Assembly: GCA_035315685.1 (NCBI GenBank)
Contig: DATFXR010000455.1
Location: 1 to 49,798, forward strand
DNA from: QHWK01 sp035315685
GTDB lineage: Bacteria; Acidobacteriota; Vicinamibacteria; Vicinamibacterales; CAVVIG01
Direction of reading: 5' to 3'
DNA: 49,798 nt
Part shown: positions 10,190 through 19,342 of the stretch, piece after piece
Numbering within the stretch: the stretch's first letter is position 1
How the letters are laid out: each line of letters opens with the position of its first letter
The notes under the pieces: generated by a model
Database searches by the model: none
What the model was told of the DNA's origin: nothing
What the model saw: only the letters and a program-made list of their open reading frames with translations
Position numbers and translations under genes: made by a program

Positions 10190-10648
10190 ATGACGCACAC
10201 CCTGTTGATCATCATCGTCGCTGTGGCCGCGTTACTGCACGCGCTGTTCATGCTGTGTGAGTTGTTCTCGTGGTCCTCGCCGATTTTGCTGCGTCTAGCC
10301 ACGAAGAGCCAGAAACTGCCGACGGGACCCGCTCTAGATGCAACGCATCGCGATCGCGTCGCGGCCGCGACGGCGCTGCCGCCGGACCAGGCATGGACCG
10401 CGCCGCAGGCACAGCTGGTCGCGACGATCGTTCACAACGCCGGCATCTACGACGCGATTGTCGCGGGCGGACTCGCCTGGGCGGTGCTGTCGGATCCGCT
10501 CAACCTCGACGTCGCACGCGTACTGCTGGCCGGTGCCGCGCTGGCAGGCGTGTTCGGCACGATTACCATGCCATCGCTGCCGCCTGTCCTTCAGGCGCTG
10601 ATCGGCCTCGCTGGCCTCGCGATTTCCTGGTTCGTGCCGGCGTCGTAA
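10190..10648 (+). CDS. DUF1304 family membrane protein (152 aa)
   Basis: A small four-helix membrane protein. Helix 1 is HTLLIIIVAVAALLHALFML followed by CELFSW. The conserved family features H-x3-FM-x2-E-x2-x-W near residues 15-25 and N-x-G-x-Y (HNAGIYDAIVAGGLAW) near residue 85 are visible. Two more hydrophobic segments follow, ending IGLAGLAISWFVPAS. The family is about 120 residues, so this copy carries a longer loop between helices 1 and 2. An upstream in-frame ATG (10142) adds 16 non-hydrophobic residues and is less likely. The family has no established function. A truncated hydrolase gene follows 15 bp downstream, suggesting an old operon. Confidence 0.8.
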   Translation: MTHTLLIIIVAVAALLHALFMLCELFSWSSPILLRLATKSQKLPTGPALDATHRDRVAAATALPPDQAWTAPQAQLVATIVHNAGIYDAIVAGGLAWAVLSDPLNLDVARVLLAGAALAGVFGTITMPSLPPVLQALIGLAGLAISWFVPAS

Positions 10649-10663
10649 TTGGAAGGAGACGAC

Positions 10664-10900
10664 GATGACGCAACTACTGCGGCCTTCGAATATGGCGGCG
10701 ACAAGTACGCGGTGGAGGTGTATCCGCCGATGATTTCCAGTAAGAGTCCGGCGGTCGTGATGCTTCACGGCACGGATGGTATGGGCGGACAGTCCGGACC
10801 CTTGATTCGACAGTTCGCGGAGCGGGTCGCTGGTGCCGGTTTCGCGGTGTTCATCCCGCACTACTTCAACGCCGCCGACGGATCCGACACCGACAAGATT
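10664..10900 (+). pseudogene. Alpha/beta hydrolase (dienelactone-hydrolase-like) fragment
   Basis: GGAAGGAG and a spacer lead to an ATG at 10664, but that frame is lost within about ten codons. The recognisable sequence lies in the next frame: AFEYGGDKYAVEVYPP, then SPAVVMLHGTDGMGGQSGPL and FAERVAGAGFAVFIPHYFNA. The HG-x-G oxyanion-type motif after a beta strand is typical of the dienelactone hydrolase family N-terminus. Similarity ends at about 10900, before the nucleophile Cys/Ser, Asp and His. The gene is therefore frameshifted at its start and truncated to about one third of the usual ~230 residues. The downstream muramidase gene keeps its own ribosome-binding site. Confidence 0.65.
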
Positions 10901-11015
10901 CGAATGCGTGTGTGCTGTTCATTCACCTGCGGGACCGCGTGGCGCGGTTATGGACGCCCTTACCTGCGCTGTCGCGCGGCAGTAGGGAATGTATCTCTCG
11001 ACAAAGGAGAAGACG

Positions 11016-11774
11016 ATGGAGTTCGTCGGCCGCTCAAATCCGCTTACAAGCAATGGGATGGCGACTGTTGCGACCAACTTGTCAGTTGGCGTTCAGGAAC
11101 TGTGGACAGTCCTGAATGTCGAGACATCCGGCTGCGGATTCCTTCCGGACCGACGGCCCGAAATTCTTTACGAGCGCCACATATTTCACCGGCTCACAGG
11201 TGCTCGATTTGATGATGGAGATCTAAGTGATCCGACGGCGGGCGGGTACGGCGCCGGTGGTGCACATCAGTACGATCGCCTGGCCGCGGCGATGAAACTC
11301 GACCGTGGAGCCGCCCTCCAGAGCGCGTCGTGGGGGCTCGGTCAGGTCCTCGGCGAGAACTTCAAAGTCGCAGGTTTCCCGAGCGTCGACGAGATGATCC
11401 AGGCGATGAGCGACTCAGAGGACACTCAGTTGGTCGCTGTGGGCGCGTTCATTGTCGGCAATCGCCTCGACCGGGCGCTTGCAACGCACGACTGGGCATC
11501 GTTCGCTCGTGGGTATAACGGGCCGGCCTTTGCGACCAATTTATACGACGTGCGCCTGCGCGGCGAGTTCCAGAAGCTCTCGGCGGGCGTTTTACCGAAC
11601 CTCGACATCAGAGCGGCGCAGCTGTTCTTGACGTTCCGCGGTTTCCATCCGGGTCCAATCGACGGTTTCGTCGGACCGCGAACGCGTGCCGCCCTCGTGG
11701 CGTTTCAACAGCAGAATAACTTGTCTCCGACGGGTCTGGTTGACGACGATCTCCTCGAAGTGCTGACGCTGTGA
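11016..11774 (+). CDS. N-acetylmuramidase (DUF3380-like) with C-terminal peptidoglycan-binding domain
   Basis: Predicted to cleave the glycan backbone of peptidoglycan. Residues about 45-185 match the N-acetylmuramidase domain: ILYERHIFHRLTG carries the expected catalytic Glu (E53), followed by YDRLAAAMKLDR, SWGLGQVLGENFKVAGF and FARGYNGPAFATNLYDVRL. Residues about 195-250 form a PG_binding_1 three-helix repeat (RGFHPGPIDGFVGPRTRAAL). There is no signal peptide, so it needs a holin, another route, or lysis to reach the wall. The start ATG is preceded by AAAGGAG; nine further in-frame codons upstream (from 10989) are unlikely to be used. It resembles phage endolysins. As an eCIS neighbour it could be a lysis factor releasing particles or a cargo enzyme; this is inference from context. 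Confidence 0.8.
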   Translation: MEFVGRSNPLTSNGMATVATNLSVGVQELWTVLNVETSGCGFLPDRRPEILYERHIFHRLTGARFDDGDLSDPTAGGYGAGGAHQYDRLAAAMKLDRGAALQSASWGLGQVLGENFKVAGFPSVDEMIQAMSDSEDTQLVAVGAFIVGNRLDRALATHDWASFARGYNGPAFATNLYDVRLRGEFQKLSAGVLPNLDIRAAQLFLTFRGFHPGPIDGFVGPRTRAALVAFQQQNNLSPTGLVDDDLLEVLTL

Positions 11775-11951
11775 CCGTCATGTCGGCGTCACTCGAGAAG
11801 AAGGCTTTGCGCAGTTCCAACAAGATTGAAACTGCGGTGGCCCTACAGCAGCCTATTTGCCGGCATCCGCATCGTCAATCCAGTGAACAGGGGCCGAACG
11901 CTTAGTACGGAGAGTCACGCCGCTATCAGGCGCTCGGATCGGAGTCCCGAT

Positions 11952-12755
11952 ATGCAGATGCACAAGCTTCGAACGCTGGTCACAGGAATGGCGCTGGCCT
12001 TGGCGGTTTCCGCTGGCGCCCGGGACGCGAGTGTGCCGTGCACGGCCCGCGACGGCCACAACGGCAGCGCGTTGTGCCTCTCTCTTCAAGTCGCCGACGG
12101 CCAGCTAGCGGTCAAGGAATTCGTGTTCAAGGCGAACAATTCCTACGCGGCTAGAGCCGTCGGCGACGACTTCGCCGCCGAGGCGAAGCTGGCCATCGAC
12201 CGTTTGCCAAAGCCGTGTGCGCTGGTGATGACGCCTGAGCACCTCACGCGGTACCGAGCCGCTCCGGCGCAGGATCAGGCGGCCCAAGCCGTCTGCAATT
12301 TCTCGGGACCGTGGACGGACTTTCTTCAAAAGTTGATGACCTGGGCGGCCACCATCGGACGCCAGGAGGAAGCCGCGAACGTGCTTTCCGAAACAGGCCT
12401 GCTCAGGCCACTCGTGACACTGTCGGAGCACACGCCCCTGATCTGGCCGGATACGAACGAGGGGTTCACGGCTCTGTCGGGAATCGTCACCTTCTTGGTG
12501 GCCGACCGGTTCGATCCGCGAAGCGATGACACGTTCAAGATCGAGATTCGCAACCTGCGCGACGCCGAGATGCAGGCGCGGCGGATTGCCGCGCTCCGCC
12601 GATGGCTGGCGCCCCTCCGCCAAACAGTGTTCTGCCACGCAAAGATACGCGAGCGCATTCTTGCCTTTTACAAGAGCATCGGCGTCGCCGCGGACATCGA
12701 GCAACTGGACGTGAAAACACCCTTCGTCATCGTGTCGGAAAGGCCGGCTCCGTGA
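11952..12755 (+). CDS. Secreted protein resembling the periplasmic half of the downstream Omp85 protein
   Basis: An N-terminal signal peptide is visible (LRTLVTGMALALAVSAGARD, cleavage near residue 25). I do not recognise the mature domain from other families, but it runs colinear with the first ~300 residues of the next gene product. Shared blocks are C-A-DG near the mature N-terminus; VTLSEHTPLIWPDTNEGF against FTLQEGPLLPAPESETFVDA; DTFKIEIRNL against EDLRISNL; and RILAFYKSIGVAADIEQLDV against RVRDFYDELGLDPDVRVSVD. This suggests a duplicated periplasmic module without a barrel. GGAG lies 7 bp before the chosen ATG. The stop overlaps the next start as GTGA, so the two are translationally coupled. 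Confidence 0.75.
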   Translation: MQMHKLRTLVTGMALALAVSAGARDASVPCTARDGHNGSALCLSLQVADGQLAVKEFVFKANNSYAARAVGDDFAAEAKLAIDRLPKPCALVMTPEHLTRYRAAPAQDQAAQAVCNFSGPWTDFLQKLMTWAATIGRQEEAANVLSETGLLRPLVTLSEHTPLIWPDTNEGFTALSGIVTFLVADRFDPRSDDTFKIEIRNLRDAEMQARRIAALRRWLAPLRQTVFCHAKIRERILAFYKSIGVAADIEQLDVKTPFVIVSERPAP

Positions 12756-15052
12756 CACTCACGCTGCTGCTGACGCTTGCGGCCGCGGCTGCGGAGCCGG
12801 TGATGTGTTCCGCAACCGACGGCATCAGCCGGTACTGCACCATGCTGAAAATCATGGACGGCATGACGGTCGCAGTCAGCGATGTGGCCGTGTTGACGCC
12901 CGCGGGCGGGAGCTTTCCGGCAGGGTCGAAGGAGGCGCTCGACGCGTTCCTCGACGATGCGCTGACGAAACTCGAGAAGCCGTACCGGCTCGCGCTGACA
13001 GACAAGGAGAAGGCCGAAGACGATGCCGGAACGTTGCCGGATGTCGACGGATTGCTCTCGAACTTGCGCAGCTTCGTTGGTTCGATCAGTGATTACTTCG
13101 GCGTGTTCGATCAGTGGTGCAGCAAACGAGGCGGGTGTCTCAGCCGTCCGGATGTGATCCTTTCTGATGCCGGCCTCTACAGAGTCTTCTTCACGCTTCA
13201 GGAGGGGCCGCTGCTCCCCGCGCCGGAATCAGAGACTTTTGTTGACGCGACCAACGGCCGTGTCGTGTTCCGTGTGCCACCGCCGATGAACCTGAGACCA
13301 GAGGATTTGCGGATCTCGAACCTCACGGCGCCGGCGGCCTCGAGGCGAGTCAACCAGCTTCTCAGCCGACTGAACGACCTGCAGGGTGCGTTGTGGCACC
13401 GCGCCATCGTCGTCGGCCGCGTGCGCGACTTCTACGACGAGCTCGGGCTCGATCCGGACGTGCGTGTCAGCGTCGACACGCCCCGGCCGTCGATCTCGAT
13501 CCTGGAGGGCACGACGATTCGCGGAATCGCGTTCCCGTTCGGGTTGCCGGCCAACCGTAGCAAGTCGAGCACGGAGCCGGACTGGGACAAGGTCGATAAG
13601 TCGCTGTATGCGGTCCTCAGCGATCGCGACTTTCGAGAGGGATATCTGACGCGCAGGGCCGCGGTTCGCCAGAAGCTGGACGGCTCGCCGTCGCCGGTGC
13701 TCAGCTTCACCGATGATCTCGGCATTCAGCCGAACCAGGCGCCGTTGCTCAACCGGCTGCGGCTGCCCGTCCAGCAGCTGCTGCTGCAGCAGAACGGTTT
13801 TGCGCTGAGCGTCAGCAGTGCGACTCGTGAGTTTGTGAACGGCGATGAGTTCTCGTTCGCGTACTGGCGCCTCGAAGATTTGCAAGACGAGCCGCACAAG
13901 CAGGACGCAGTGCCGCCGGCCCCAGCGCCCGCTGACGCCCTCGGCCGTGTCGATCCCCACAGCGCCGAGTCGTCGCCGCATCCCTCGTTTGCCTCACGGC
14001 CGCCCGCCCGTGTGGACGCCGTCCCCGCGTACTGCAATGACGCTCCGCGCCTGGGCGAGAAGAACTGGTTCGTCGGCGGTGGCGTCCAGTATCTGCCGGG
14101 ACAGGGGGTTCGCTGGTTTGGCCTCGGACAGCGCTCGAACCTGCGCGTCCCGTTCGGCGATGCCAGCCTGTCCGCGCAGGCCGGTCAGGGCGGCACCGGA
14201 ACGCCGCTGGCCACTGGCAGCCTCGCATTCGATTATCTGTTCTTTCAGCAACTGCATCGGCGCCTCGCCGCGCTTGCAAGCGTGGGCGTCGACTCGGCGG
14301 CCAATCGCATGATTGACGCTCGAGCCCTCGACGAACAGCGAACGGGCAGCACGCTGCGCGTCGAGCTCGAGTTGTTTCGCGATCGCGGCGGGCATCTCTT
14401 GAAAGTGTTCGTCGAAGGGCGTCAGCAGACGGTGGCGCTGTCGACGGCTGGCGTCGATGTGCGGAGGGCTGATCTGAGGGCGGTCGATTTCGGCGCGACA
14501 CACCTCTACCAGTCGACTGACACGCCGTACCCGTGGACGCTACGGCTGGAGCCGCTGCTGCGTATCGCGCCCGCGACCGACGACCTGCGTTCGTTCACCC
14601 GCGGAAGCATCGCCGCGCGGTTCCATCGCGTGCTGCCGCGCGGGTTCGCGGCCGATCTGGGTGGCCAGCTTGCCGGCGCGAGCACGAACACGCCCGACTT
14701 CGAACTGTGGTCACTCGGCGGTGCGGACACCGTCCGAGGATTCCGGCGTGACGACGCACTCGGCCAGCGGATGTGGTGGACGCAGAGCGAGCTCTGGACG
14801 CCGTTCCCGATCGCCTCGAACGATTTCCTGAAGAAGAGCGTCAAGCTGGCCGGTTTCGTCGATGTTGGCGGTGCCTGGCGCGATGGCGACGCAGCGGCAT
14901 CCGGCGTGCGCCGCGGGGTGGGTCCCGGCGTCCGCGTCCTCTACGGCCCGGTCGTGTTGCGCGCCGACTGGGCGCACGGATGGGGCGTGGCCGCGACGGG
15001 ACCGAGCCGAGGTCATTTCTATTTCACGGTGACAACCAATCTCCCCTTCTAA
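12752..15052 (+). CDS. Omp85-family outer-membrane beta-barrel protein (766 aa)
   Basis: The C-terminal ~300 residues read as an Omp85/surface-antigen D15 barrel. LWSLGGADTVRGFRRDDALG carries the VRGF signature of the L6 loop, followed by LAGFVDVGGAW and VGPGVRVLYGPVVLRADWAH, and a terminal aromatic residue (NLPF) suited to BAM-dependent insertion. A signal peptide (LTLLLTLAAAAA) starts at the GTG that overlaps the upstream stop. The first ~300 mature residues resemble the upstream secreted protein rather than canonical POTRA domains, though a divergent POTRA origin is possible. A Pro/Ala-rich linker lies at about residues 390-430. Family members insert or export proteins across the outer membrane. 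The substrate is unknown; the beta-rich protein encoded 9 bp downstream is one candidate. Confidence 0.8.
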   Translation: MTLTLLLTLAAAAAEPVMCSATDGISRYCTMLKIMDGMTVAVSDVAVLTPAGGSFPAGSKEALDAFLDDALTKLEKPYRLALTDKEKAEDDAGTLPDVDGLLSNLRSFVGSISDYFGVFDQWCSKRGGCLSRPDVILSDAGLYRVFFTLQEGPLLPAPESETFVDATNGRVVFRVPPPMNLRPEDLRISNLTAPAASRRVNQLLSRLNDLQGALWHRAIVVGRVRDFYDELGLDPDVRVSVDTPRPSISILEGTTIRGIAFPFGLPANRSKSSTEPDWDKVDKSLYAVLSDRDFREGYLTRRAAVRQKLDGSPSPVLSFTDDLGIQPNQAPLLNRLRLPVQQLLLQQNGFALSVSSATREFVNGDEFSFAYWRLEDLQDEPHKQDAVPPAPAPADALGRVDPHSAESSPHPSFASRPPARVDAVPAYCNDAPRLGEKNWFVGGGVQYLPGQGVRWFGLGQRSNLRVPFGDASLSAQAGQGGTGTPLATGSLAFDYLFFQQLHRRLAALASVGVDSAANRMIDARALDEQRTGSTLRVELELFRDRGGHLLKVFVEGRQQTVALSTAGVDVRRADLRAVDFGATHLYQSTDTPYPWTLRLEPLLRIAPATDDLRSFTRGSIAARFHRVLPRGFAADLGGQLAGASTNTPDFELWSLGGADTVRGFRRDDALGQRMWWTQSELWTPFPIASNDFLKKSVKLAGFVDVGGAWRDGDAAASGVRRGVGPGVRVLYGPVVLRADWAHGWGVAATGPSRGHFYFTVTTNLPF

Positions 15053-15061
15053 GGAGCGACC

Positions 15062-16180
15062 ATGAGCACCTTCCGGTTGGGAACCTTCGATCTCGATGCC
15101 AACGGCACCGTCGCACAAGGCGGCAAGTGGACGACCACGCCGGACAACCGGATCCTGGTCGTGCCCGCCGGCGGCAGCCAGCAGACGTTCGACGCGGCGT
15201 GGCGATTCAACGGCAACAATCAGCTTGTGCTGCAGTCGGGCGGCGCCGATCTCTTCAATTTTGGCGCCGACACGTCGGTTACGCCCCGATTTGAAACGCG
15301 CAACTCGGTCCTGCGCGTCACCCCGAACATCCTCAACCCGTTCTCGTTCGAACTGCGTGGTGAGTGGGGGCTCACGGCGAACCACGATCTCGAGTTCACG
15401 CCACTTGGCGGCGCGCTTTCCACGATCGTCGGATTCATCAACTCGCCGGAGGGCAAGTTCATCTTCTTCTTCGCGGACAAGGCACGGCCGCTGCTGAAGC
15501 AAAAACTCGGGTTCGCCGGCGTGTGGAGGTCCTCGACTGCCGGCGAGGGTCAGCTCGCATTTGATTTCAGGCGCGAAGACGGATCGATCGACACGTTCGA
15601 ACTGCCTGGCAAAGTGTCGGTCAACAAGACGACCAACCAGCTGCGCTACGAGTACCAGAAGGGCGGCGTCCAGGCGATCGACTTCGAGGGCACGCTGATC
15701 GTCAGCGAGGACCTGACCATCAGCTACCACCTTCTGCGCCGGACCTCGTCGACCGGCGAAGTCGTCTCGGGCGAGACGACGCTGAGTTTCGGTGCGGTTT
15801 ACCAGAAGAACAATTTCAGCGGCGAGCTGGAGCTCACCCTGACCAAGGCCGACGGCTCGGCCAGCACCACGACGTTGACGATCGCAGGCAATTTCGTCGG
15901 CGTGCTTGGCAAGACCAACGTCGCGGTAGGATTCGCGTTCAGCCAGGTTCGCGAAGGGCAGACGGTCAAGACGACGTTCGCCCTGGCCGGCCGTGTCGAG
16001 TTTGCAGCAGGCCAGGTTGTTTTTTCCCTCAAGGCTACTGGCGGCGCGACGCGCCAGATCGCGCTCGACGTGGGCGCGCAGATTCGGCTGGGCCCGGCGG
16101 GCGTCGATGCCCGGCTGCACGTCGACTTGGGCGCCGGCGGCATCCAGAGCGTGACGTTTCTTCTCGGCGTCAGCTTCTGA
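15062..16180 (+). CDS. Beta-strand-rich protein of unknown function (372 aa)
   Basis: Not recognised. AAGGAG sits 6 bp before the ATG. There is no signal peptide or transmembrane helix. The sequence consists of alternating polar/hydrophobic strands separated by short turns (LSFGAVYQKNNFSGELELTL, TTLTIAGNFVGVLGKTNVAV, AGQVVFSLKATGG) and ends with a barrel-like terminal strand (VTFLLGVSF). Strand pairs recur at about 25-30 residues, suggesting a beta-solenoid or antiparallel repeat fold. It lies directly behind the Omp85 gene. It could be an exported partner, but without a signal that would need the N-terminal residues to act as a different sorting signal. Function is open. Confidence 0.65.
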   Translation: MSTFRLGTFDLDANGTVAQGGKWTTTPDNRILVVPAGGSQQTFDAAWRFNGNNQLVLQSGGADLFNFGADTSVTPRFETRNSVLRVTPNILNPFSFELRGEWGLTANHDLEFTPLGGALSTIVGFINSPEGKFIFFFADKARPLLKQKLGFAGVWRSSTAGEGQLAFDFRREDGSIDTFELPGKVSVNKTTNQLRYEYQKGGVQAIDFEGTLIVSEDLTISYHLLRRTSSTGEVVSGETTLSFGAVYQKNNFSGELELTLTKADGSASTTTLTIAGNFVGVLGKTNVAVGFAFSQVREGQTVKTTFALAGRVEFAAGQVVFSLKATGGATRQIALDVGAQIRLGPAGVDARLHVDLGAGGIQSVTFLLGVSF

Positions 16181-16271
16181 CGTCGCGTATGCGGAAAGGA
16201 CTGAGCGCGACCCGGCTCGGATTGGCTTGAATCGCCCACACTCGCAATTCGCATGAACAGGCAGCCGCAAG

Positions 16272-19178
16272 ATGATGATCACTGCGATCCGGCGGTTCCT
16301 GAAGCGGGAGAAAGTTGGGCCGCCGCCGCGACGCGGATACGACGCCTTTATCTCCTACAGCCGGAGTGCCAGTGAGCCGCTGGCCGGCGGGCTCGAGCGC
16401 GGACTACAGGTCATCGCCCGGCCTTGGTACCACGTCGGCGGCTTGCGCGTATTTCGCGACCGGACCGGACTCGGCGCAACGCCCGACCTCGCGAGGACGC
16501 TGTTCGAGCACATCCGGGCATCGAATTTTCTCGTCCTGATCGCCTCGCAGCGCGCGGCCGCCTCTCCATGGGTCGATCAGGAGCTGCGGCACTGGTTCGA
16601 CACGCTCAAGCGTCCGGCGGACAAGGCAGTGGTGGTGCTGAACGACGGCGACATGCCGCGCTGGGACAGTGTGACCGGCGAATTCGATCGGGCGACAACG
16701 GGCTCGCTGCCGCCAGCCTACCTTCGGAATTGCCGCATCGAGCCAGCTTTCGTCGACATGCGGTGGATCGACGAGACGAAGCCGGCGCCGACGCTGAAGG
16801 ACGCGAGATTCCTCGATCAGATCGCCGCCGTGGCGACGCCACTGCTCGGCAAGGCCTCAAAGGACGAGGTCATCGGCGACGAGATGAAGCGGCGGAAGAA
16901 CGTGCGGACGGTGATCGCCGCGACCGCCGTCCTGATCGTGGCGCTCGCCGGCGCGTTCCAGTGGCAGCACGACAAGCAAGTGCACATCACCCGCTCCGAG
17001 GCATGGGCGAAGCGCGCGGGCGAGCTGACGCGCGACAATCCCGACCAGGCGCTGCTCTTCGCACTCGAGGCAACCGACGCCTATCCCACCGACAACGCTG
17101 CCCGTGCGCTCCTTTCGGCGACTATCAGGAGCGCGAGGCTCTTGGGAATCGCCCGCGGCCATACCAGACCGATCACCACGCTACAATTCGTCGGACCGTC
17201 AACGCTTGTTTCGGCCGACGAGGCAGGGGAGGTCCGCCAGTGGGTGGCTGATCGCCACGCGGGCGTCATCGAGAGACGGCCAGCGCTTTCGCTCGGCGTC
17301 GTGTTTCCTAAAGACGAGAGCACAGACAGGGTCCCCAAGGTAAAGACGACGGTCGTCGTCGCCCCCAACGGGCAATGGTTGCTCGCCGTCAACTCGGCAG
17401 AGGGCCAGGAGGACACTATATCGGAGAGTCGCGCTGAGATGGTTGGCCTCGCAGGGACACCGCCCCCACTGCCTCCCGATCTTGCTCGATCCTTCCGACA
17501 GATGCGCGACACGATTGATGTCTTGCCTGACAGCAATCGCCTGACTCTTTTCAAAGGAATCGACCAGATCAAGCGCTGGACGGTGGGTACGGCAACGACG
17601 GCCGAAACGGCGACGGCGACCGAGCGCTGTTTTGATCAGCGGGCCATCAGTCGAGATGCTTCGACCGTCGTCTGCGAGGGATTCGTCGATGACCCTCTGT
17701 CGATCTGGGATATCGTCGAGAACCGGATCATCGGAAGGGTGCCAATGGCGGAGGGCGAGCGTGCCTACGCGATGGCTGTGTCGGACGATGGCGCAGTGCT
17801 CGCAAAGGCCGCGCAAGGCGGCCTTCGGGTGGTGCCGCTCCGCCCGCGGACCTCGATCAAAGAGCAGACCGTCGCGCTCGCCGGCCGTATCTCTGTCCTT
17901 GCCTTCAGCCCTTCCGGAAAGCTGCTGGCCGTGGCGCTCGACACCGGGCGTCTGCTCGTGCTCGGCCTCGCCGGCAAAGAACTCGATCGCCGCGCGACGT
18001 TCGATCTCGGAGACACCGCGACGACGCGGCTCGCCTTCAGCCCCGATGACCTGAGAGTGGCCGCGGGAGCGCGGAGCGGAGCGATCCAGATCTGGAGCCT
18101 CGGCCACGAGTCCGCGCCGCTGATGGAGCTGACGGGCTCGCGCAGTCCTGCGGGGGTCGCAGTGTCAGCTGATGAGAGCCGTGTGGCGATCGCGAGCAGC
18201 GACGCCGGTGTCGCGCGCGTAGTTACCCGTGATCTTCAGACGGGCGGGTTGATCGGCAAGGTCGAGGAATTCAACATGCCGGTCCTCGGACTTGGATTTG
18301 CTGGCGATCGCCTCAGGATCATTGGCGAAGGGCCGCAAGGCGAACGGTGTTCATCGATCGGATCATTGTCGACAATGCTTGTCGCGACCGTCGATGCCGC
18401 CGGCGGCCCACGCACTCACGTCACGGCGTCCGCAACACGCTGTGACCTCACGGGCGCGCAACTCGCGCCGAAGGGAGTCATCACAGTTGCCGAAAACGGC
18501 GTCGCGCTGTGGCGCGAAGACACCGGCGCATGGGCGGAAATCTGGCGCCAGCCGCAAACGCTCTATACCAATCCGGAGCTGACAGCCTCGGCCGACGGTA
18601 GCCGTGTGGCCTTCGTGCCGCGTCTCCCCTGGGACACCGATCCCGACGTCAAGGTTCAGCTCTGGAGCCTGCTTGACGGCGTGCCGCGCCTGCTTTCGTC
18701 TGTCGCCCAGACGACGCCACAGCTTTCAGTTTTCCTGTCCGGCGACGGAAGTACGCTCGCTGTGCGCACCAACGCCCGCATCGATCTATGGAGGGTCGAC
18801 GCGGTGGGCTCGGCGACGTCGCTTGGTGCCGTCGACGTCGGCCTGGACTACGGTCCAGCAGCGCTGGATCGGGATGGTTCCCGTCTCGCGGTTGCGCGCG
18901 AGAACGGCGCGATCGATTTATGGGATACGCGCGGGCCCCGTCTCGCCGCCATGATACCGGCTCCCGCGGCACCCGCGACCATTGCTCGGCTTGTTTTCCC
19001 GGGCCGCTACCTCCTCATCGTCGATCAGAATGGCGCTACTCGGCGTCTTGACACTCAGCCCCAGGCGTGGGTGCAGCACGCATGCTTGCTGACAGCACCA
19101 CTCCGCGCCTCGGGCGTTGCATCTCAGCTCCTGGGAGAGTCGATCTCGGCGCGGGTTTGCGCAACCACGGTTCACTGA
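16272..19178 (+). CDS. TIR domain - transmembrane helix - WD40 propeller protein (968 aa)
   Basis: Residues 22-180 form a bacterial TIR domain: RGYDAFISYSRSASEPLAGG, FRDRTGLGATPDLARTL, FLVLIASQRAAASPWVDQEL. E104 in WVDQEL sits where TIR NADases carry their catalytic Glu. A single transmembrane helix follows at about 213-231 (TVIAATAVLIVALAGAFQW). A short helical repeat (AKRAGELTRDNPDQALLFAL) leads into a long WD40-like propeller region from about 290 to the end, with strands such as IQIWSLGHES and GAIDLWDTRGP. TIR-WD40 membrane proteins occur in many large-genome bacteria. The TIR domain may hydrolyse NAD+ when the propeller senses a signal, as in known TIR defence or death systems. No defence partner gene is adjacent. 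ATG ATG at the start leaves the exact first codon uncertain. Confidence 0.8.
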   Translation: MMITAIRRFLKREKVGPPPRRGYDAFISYSRSASEPLAGGLERGLQVIARPWYHVGGLRVFRDRTGLGATPDLARTLFEHIRASNFLVLIASQRAAASPWVDQELRHWFDTLKRPADKAVVVLNDGDMPRWDSVTGEFDRATTGSLPPAYLRNCRIEPAFVDMRWIDETKPAPTLKDARFLDQIAAVATPLLGKASKDEVIGDEMKRRKNVRTVIAATAVLIVALAGAFQWQHDKQVHITRSEAWAKRAGELTRDNPDQALLFALEATDAYPTDNAARALLSATIRSARLLGIARGHTRPITTLQFVGPSTLVSADEAGEVRQWVADRHAGVIERRPALSLGVVFPKDESTDRVPKVKTTVVVAPNGQWLLAVNSAEGQEDTISESRAEMVGLAGTPPPLPPDLARSFRQMRDTIDVLPDSNRLTLFKGIDQIKRWTVGTATTAETATATERCFDQRAISRDASTVVCEGFVDDPLSIWDIVENRIIGRVPMAEGERAYAMAVSDDGAVLAKAAQGGLRVVPLRPRTSIKEQTVALAGRISVLAFSPSGKLLAVALDTGRLLVLGLAGKELDRRATFDLGDTATTRLAFSPDDLRVAAGARSGAIQIWSLGHESAPLMELTGSRSPAGVAVSADESRVAIASSDAGVARVVTRDLQTGGLIGKVEEFNMPVLGLGFAGDRLRIIGEGPQGERCSSIGSLSTMLVATVDAAGGPRTHVTASATRCDLTGAQLAPKGVITVAENGVALWREDTGAWAEIWRQPQTLYTNPELTASADGSRVAFVPRLPWDTDPDVKVQLWSLLDGVPRLLSSVAQTTPQLSVFLSGDGSTLAVRTNARIDLWRVDAVGSATSLGAVDVGLDYGPAALDRDGSRLAVARENGAIDLWDTRGPRLAAMIPAPAAPATIARLVFPGRYLLIVDQNGATRRLDTQPQAWVQHACLLTAPLRASGVASQLLGESISARVCATTVH

Positions 19179-19342
19179 TGTCTCGGTGCATCCGCTGCGC
19201 GAGATGATCAAATCGAATCCAGGAGCGAGATCTCTACACGCGCGCATGGAGGACAGCCCACAGACCGCGAAGAATAGTCGCCTACCAATTACCGCGCCAG
19301 CTTTCCGACTCTATACGTCTCGCCAAGGTGGCCGAACCGGTT

